Origin: CBDDEC01 sp965198045 | GTDB taxonomy: Bacteria; Chloroflexota; Dehalococcoidia; UBA2979 | NCBI GenBank assembly: GCA_965198045.1 | Contig: CBDAOL010000006.1 | Coordinates: 124,001-188,000 of the forward strand | Length of the DNA stretch: 64,000 nucleotides | Reading direction: 5' to 3' | Shown here: piece after piece, positions 60,997 to 64,000 of the stretch | How the letters are laid out: each line of letters begins with the position of its first letter | Numbering within the stretch: position 1 is the stretch's first letter | Made by a program: the position numbers and the translations under genes | The notes under the pieces: model-generated | The model's database searches: none | Told to the model about the DNA's origin: nothing | Seen by the model: the letters and a program-made list of their open reading frames with translations, nothing else

Positions 60997-61950
60997 CTAG
61001 CCGCTCGTCCGGGCGATCAGCCGGCGCGCGGCGTCGGCCACACCGTCGGCCGTCAGGCCCATGATCTCGAGGACGCCGCTCCAGGTGCCGGACTCGCCGT
61101 AGCGATTGTCGACGCCGACGAACTCCATCGGCACCGGCTGGCGCGTCGCCAGCGCCTGCGCACACATCGCGCCGAGGCCGGAGTGCGTGAGGTGCTCCTC
61201 GGCGACGACGATGCGGCCGGTGTCGCGCGCGGCCAGCTCGAGCGCGTCGATGTCGAGCGGGCGGATGGTCGCCATGTTCAGCACGCGTGCCTCGATGCCC
61301 TCGGCGGCAAGCCGTTCGGCGGCGGCGAGAGAGCGACCGACCATCAGCCCGCAGGCGACGATCGTGAGGTCGCCGCCATCGCGGAGCATGTCGGCCCGGC
61401 CGAGCTGGAAGCGCGAACCGTCCTGGTAGACGACCGGAATCTTCGGGCGACCCATGCGGATGTAGAACGGCCCGTCCTGCTCAATAGCGGCGCGGACAAC
61501 GGCCTCCGCCTCGACGACGTCAGCCGGGACGCAGACGGTGAAGTTGACCAGCGAGGAGAAGATCGCCAGATCCTCGATCGACTGGGCCGAGGCGCCGTCC
61601 TCGCCGGTGGAGACGCCGCCGTGGCTGGCGACGACCTTGACGTTGAGGTTGGGCTGGGCGACCGACATGCGCAGCTGGTCGAATGCGTGCTCGGCGAAGA
61701 CGGCGAAGGTCGTGGCGAAGACGGTGTGGCCCATCGTCGACATCCCCGCCGCCGCCGAGATCATGTTCTGCTCGGCGACACCGAAGCTGAAGAACCGCTC
61801 CGGGTACTCGTCGCGGAAGAGCCGCGCCGAGGTCGACTTGCCGAGGTCGGCGTCGACGACCACGATGTCCGCGCCGTTTCGACGGGCGTCGATCAGCGTC
61901 GGGCCCAGGGCCTCGCGGGTCGCCGCGTCGGGCAGCGCGGCGGTGGTCAT
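60997..61950 (-). CDS. Transketolase, C-terminal subunit
   Basis: A 317-residue protein carrying the pyrimidine-binding and C-terminal domains of transketolase. Visible are VVDADLGKSTSARLF, FFSFGVAEQNMISAAAGMSTMGHTVFATTFAVF (with the catalytic Glu), SHGGVSTGEDGASAQSIEDLAIF, and YIRMGRPKIPVVY. ATG 61950 overlaps the stop of the N-terminal subunit by one base (TGATG), so the two are made in equal amounts. Together they would interconvert pentose and hexose phosphates. Confidence 0.92.
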   Translation of the reverse strand: MTTAALPDAATREALGPTLIDARRNGADIVVVDADLGKSTSARLFRDEYPERFFSFGVAEQNMISAAAGMSTMGHTVFATTFAVFAEHAFDQLRMSVAQPNLNVKVVASHGGVSTGEDGASAQSIEDLAIFSSLVNFTVCVPADVVEAEAVVRAAIEQDGPFYIRMGRPKIPVVYQDGSRFQLGRADMLRDGGDLTIVACGLMVGRSLAAAERLAAEGIEARVLNMATIRPLDIDALELAARDTGRIVVAEEHLTHSGLGAMCAQALATRQPVPMEFVGVDNRYGESGTWSGVLEIMGLTADGVADAARRLIARTSG

Positions 61951-62774
61951 CAGTCGGCCAACTCTTGCATCGCCTGCTCGTACTGCTCGTCGGAAGGTGG
62001 CGCGCCGTGGAACGCCGGGTTGTTCTCCATGAACGAGACCCCGCGCCCTTTCACCGTGTCGAAGATGACGCACGCCGGTTGACCCTCGATGTCGCGCGCC
62101 CAGGTCAGCGCCTCCTCGACCTCCTCGAGGTCGTGGCCGTCGAGGCCCCGCCGCACAGCCCAACCGAACGCCTCGTACTTCTCATCGAGGGGTTCGCTGA
62201 CCATGGTCTTGTTCGTGAAGTCGTCGTTCTGGATGCCGTTGCGGTCGATGACCGCAATCAGGCCGTCGATGTCGTGGTGCGCGGCCGCCATCGCCGCCTC
62301 CCAGACCTGGCCCTCGTTCTGCTCGCCGTCGCCCATCAAGACGTAGACGCGGTTGTCCAGGTTCTGTAGACGCATCGCCAGGCGAACGCCGAGGCCAAAC
62401 GAGAGGCCCATCCCCAGCGAGCCTGCGGAGTTCTCGACGCCGGGCGGGGTGCCCAGGACGGAGTGCCCCTGCAGGCGCGAGCCGGCGCGCCGGAACGTGC
62501 TGAGCTCTTCGACGGGAAGGTAGCCCTGTTCGGCCAAGATCGCGTACTGACCGGGGGTGCAGTGCCCTTTGCTCATGATGAAGCGGTCGCGCTCGGGCCA
62601 GTCGGGACGCTCGGGGTCGTGCTTGAGGATGCGGCCGTACAGCACCGCGAGAATGTCCGTCGAGGACATCGAGCCGCCGATGTGGCCCGACTTCGCCTCG
62701 TAGACCATGGTGACGATATGACGACGCATGCGACGCGTCAGCGCCAGGAGGTCAGTCTCCACGTCAGTGACCAT
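61950..62774 (-). CDS. Transketolase, N-terminal (thiamine-diphosphate) subunit
   Basis: A 274-residue protein with the ThDP-binding half of transketolase: SGHIGGSMSSTDILAVLYGRIL, SKGHCTPGQYAILAEQGYL, GHSVLGTPPGVENSAGSLGMGLSFGLG, and the ThDP/metal motif GDGEQNEGQVWEAAMAA with the paired Asn DRNGIQND. Split transketolases occur in archaea and several bacterial phyla. A candidate promoter lies upstream (TATACT at 62821-62826 on this strand). Confidence 0.92.
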   Translation of the reverse strand: MVTDVETDLLALTRRMRRHIVTMVYEAKSGHIGGSMSSTDILAVLYGRILKHDPERPDWPERDRFIMSKGHCTPGQYAILAEQGYLPVEELSTFRRAGSRLQGHSVLGTPPGVENSAGSLGMGLSFGLGVRLAMRLQNLDNRVYVLMGDGEQNEGQVWEAAMAAAHHDIDGLIAVIDRNGIQNDDFTNKTMVSEPLDEKYEAFGWAVRRGLDGHDLEEVEEALTWARDIEGQPACVIFDTVKGRGVSFMENNPAFHGAPPSDEQYEQAMQELAD

Positions 62775-62820
62775 CGATTGACCCGCCCTGCACTCGGCTC
62801 CCGCCAGGGCCGATGGCGCG

Positions 62821-62850
62821 AGTATAGAGACGGCGCGGCCGTTCGGTCTA
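62821..62850 (-). promoter_or_regulatory. Candidate promoter for the split transketolase operon
   Basis: On the minus strand TAGACC (62845-62850), 18 bases, TATACT (62821-62826), 47 bases before the ATG at 62774. The -35 is poor and the -10 good. Confidence 0.4.
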
Positions 62851-62915
62851 ATCAGCCCCTCTTGAGCGCCGCAGTGATCCGCACCTGCCGGCCCGCGATG
62901 ACCCTCGACGTGTGG

Positions 62916-63167
62916 TCAGGCGCAGGAGGAGTGCCCGCAGATCGGGCAGAGTCGGCAGCCCTCGCCGAAGACCAGTGGACCGCCGCAGTCGGGGCAGCGC
63001 GGACCGAACTGTCGCGCCCGCCGTAGCCGACCGGTCGGTCGCCCGCCGCTCACCGGTGCTGCAGCGGCCGGCGAGGCAGCGACGGGCGGGGAGATCGAGG
63101 TGAACGCGACCGTCGTCTCAGTTCGCTCCAGCAGTTCCGTCGTCGTCACGAGAACGCTCCCCGCCAT
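62916..63167 (-). CDS. Small zinc-ribbon protein resembling the class II RNR C-terminal tail, LexA-box promoter
   Basis: An 83-residue protein. The last 30 residues, CPDCGGPLVFGEGCRLCPICGHSSC, are a four-to-six-Cys zinc ribbon of the kind found at the C-terminus of vitamin-B12-dependent ribonucleotide reductase (NrdJ). The first 50 residues are Ala/Pro/Arg-rich and disordered. No reductase domain is encoded here. ATG 63167 follows GAGGGATCGAGG. The promoter upstream is close to consensus and holds two LexA-type boxes, so it should be induced by DNA damage. Confidence 0.75.
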   Translation of the reverse strand: MAGSVLVTTTELLERTETTVAFTSISPPVAASPAAAAPVSGGRPTGRLRRARQFGPRCPDCGGPLVFGEGCRLCPICGHSSCA

Positions 63168-63217
63168 GGCCTCGATCCCTCGCCCACACGCGTTGGCGAC
63201 CGTTCGAGGTCGGACCA

Positions 63218-63273
63218 GAACACGTGTTCTATCGCCGCTGGCGCATAGTAGAACAGGCGTTCTGATCTGTCAA
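63218..63273 (-). promoter_or_regulatory. SOS promoter: consensus -35/-10 with two LexA-type boxes
   Basis: On the minus strand TTGACA (63268-63273), 17 bases, TACTAT (63245-63250). GAACAGGCGTTC (63251-63262) lies in the spacer and GAACACGTGTTC (63218-63229, within the perfect palindrome AGAACACGTGTTCT) lies just after the expected start of transcription. Both fit the Bacillus/actinobacterial LexA consensus GAAC-N4-GTTC. The spacing between box centres is 33 bases, about three helical turns. Confidence 0.8.
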
Positions 63274-63361
63274 ACGCCTCCCCCACCCGCGCGGAAGACC
63301 CAGCGCCGCTACGATCTTCACGCAGCGCTGACTCACAAGTCGGCCGGCACGGAGGTCTTCG

Positions 63362-63541
63362 TTGGGCTCGTTGATCCGCCTCTTCCTCATCGCGACGGTG
63401 CTCGTAGTGGCGTACTTCGTGGTGTTCCGTCCGAGGCAGCTGCGGCAGCTCGGCAAGCAGCTGCGCACCGTTGGCTACGCCTACGTCGCGGCGATCCTGA
63501 TCAGCGCCGTGCTCCACCTCGCCTTCGGCTGGGGCGACTAG
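63362..63541 (+). CDS. Small two-helix membrane protein
   Basis: A 59-residue protein, TTG start at 63362 with GGAGGT six bases upstream. Two hydrophobic segments (LIRLFLIATVLVVAYFVVF and YAYVAAILISAVLHLAFGW) flank a basic, Gln-rich turn (RPRQLRQLGKQLRT). It overlaps the glycerate kinase start (TAGTG). Function unknown; it may be an accessory subunit or simply co-transcribed. Confidence 0.65.
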   Translation: MGSLIRLFLIATVLVVAYFVVFRPRQLRQLGKQLRTVGYAYVAAILISAVLHLAFGWGD

Positions 63542-64000
63542 TGACCGTCGGACCCCCCTCGCGCGCGGGGGTCCGCCGCGTGCTCGTCTGCCCACAGGAG
63601 TTCAAGGGTTCGCTCACGGCGGCCGAGGCCGCCTCGGCGCTGGCGCGTGGCGTCCGGCTCGCGCTGCCCGACGCTGAGGTGATCGATCTGCCGATGGCCG
63701 ACGGCGGGCCGGGCACCGTGACGATCGTCGGTGGCGCGACAGGCGCCGAGCTTCGGAGCGTCGAGGTCCCCGGCCCGCTGGGCGCGGCGGTCGCTGCGAC
63801 CTATGCCTTCGAACCCGCTTCGCTAGTGGCGACGATCGAGGCCTCGGCGGCGGCGGGGTTGCTCCTCGTCGCCCCTGAGGACCGCCAACCGCTGCGCGCA
63901 CACACGCGAGGCGTGGGCGAGCTGATCGCCGCCGCGCTTGCCGATGGCGCGCGCGAGGTCATCCTCGGCGTCGGCGGCACGGGAACGAACGATGGCGGCG
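63541..64000 (+). CDS. Glycerate 2-kinase-like protein, N-terminal part (3' truncated by window edge)
   Basis: The first 153 residues of a GlxK/GarK-type glycerate kinase: VLVCPQEFKGSLTAAEAASALARGV, PMADGGPGTV, and the Gly-rich VILGVGGTGTNDGG at the window end. It phosphorylates glycerate to 2-phosphoglycerate (typical of this family). GTG 63541 overlaps the stop of the small membrane protein by one base. The rest lies beyond the window. Confidence 0.88.
   Translation, partial: MTVGPPSRAGVRRVLVCPQEFKGSLTAAEAASALARGVRLALPDAEVIDLPMADGGPGTVTIVGGATGAELRSVEVPGPLGAAVAATYAFEPASLVATIEASAAAGLLLVAPEDRQPLRAHTRGVGELIAAALADGAREVILGVGGTGTNDGG

Overview
The window is a high-GC (roughly two-thirds G+C by eye), densely coded bacterial chromosome segment with no visible transposon, integrase, CRISPR array or tRNA gene. 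The gene set suggests a deep-branching, Gram-positive-like lineage, most likely Chloroflexota (Dehalococcoidia-like) with Actinobacteria as the alternative. Supporting points are two boxes matching the Bacillus/actinobacterial LexA consensus GAAC-N4-GTTC, a CIRCE operator before groESL, a T-box leader before ileS, DUF2851 and DUF1122 families, a homologue of the archaeal-type FBP aldolase/phosphatase, a split transketolase and many GTG/TTG starts. This assignment is inference; no marker gene was compared.

1-7.8 kb is an origin-proximal type cluster: a lytic transglycosylase end, rpmH, a fused rnpA-yidD gene, a lipoprotein gene carrying a perfect parS site, yidC, jag, a PfkB kinase, parA and parB. 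7.8-15 kb holds a small membrane protein, RidA and DinB proteins, a rhodanese, the lysA-holB-ricT operon and a lipoprotein gene broken by three frameshifts. 15-24 kb is a plus-strand accessory run: secreted small proteins, two divergent HhH DNA-glycosylase homologues, an MBL hydrolase, a hydrolase-cyclase fusion, a PEP-mobile-domain protein and an M16 peptidase. 24-31 kb has groESL with CIRCE, an XRE regulator with DUF2851, tsaD and a pseudophosphatase/propeller membrane protein.

31-40 kb holds a minus-strand operon (canonical FBPase, degenerate FBPA/P homologue, rdgB, moaA, moaC), then folC and fabF. 40-47 kb has a SWIM-finger protein with an attenuator-like leader, thpR, an amidohydrolase, scpB, a YlxP-like protein, a 44-residue protein with a long two-promoter leader, a frameshifted rimO, a RodZ-PASTA protein, a zinc alcohol dehydrogenase and rpsT. 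47-64 kb has murJ, a zinc-ribbon protein, an APH-like kinase, T-box/ileS, yihY, proB-kinase-proA, a HAD phosphatase, a flippase-like protein with split transketolase, an apparently LexA-controlled zinc-ribbon protein and the start of a glycerate kinase.

Most genes are housekeeping (RNA processing, membrane insertion, segregation, folding, lysine, proline, molybdopterin and folate synthesis, sugar phosphates). The less ordinary content is a set of homologues of known enzymes whose catalytic residues are missing (FBPA/P-like, MutY-like, Tag-like, PP2C-like, alpha/beta-hydrolase-like), several small proteins, and cis-regulatory sites readable directly from sequence (parS, CIRCE, T-box, LexA boxes, attenuator-like leaders). 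Start codons were chosen by ribosome-binding site and gene overlap. All functions are by motif recognition, not database search.
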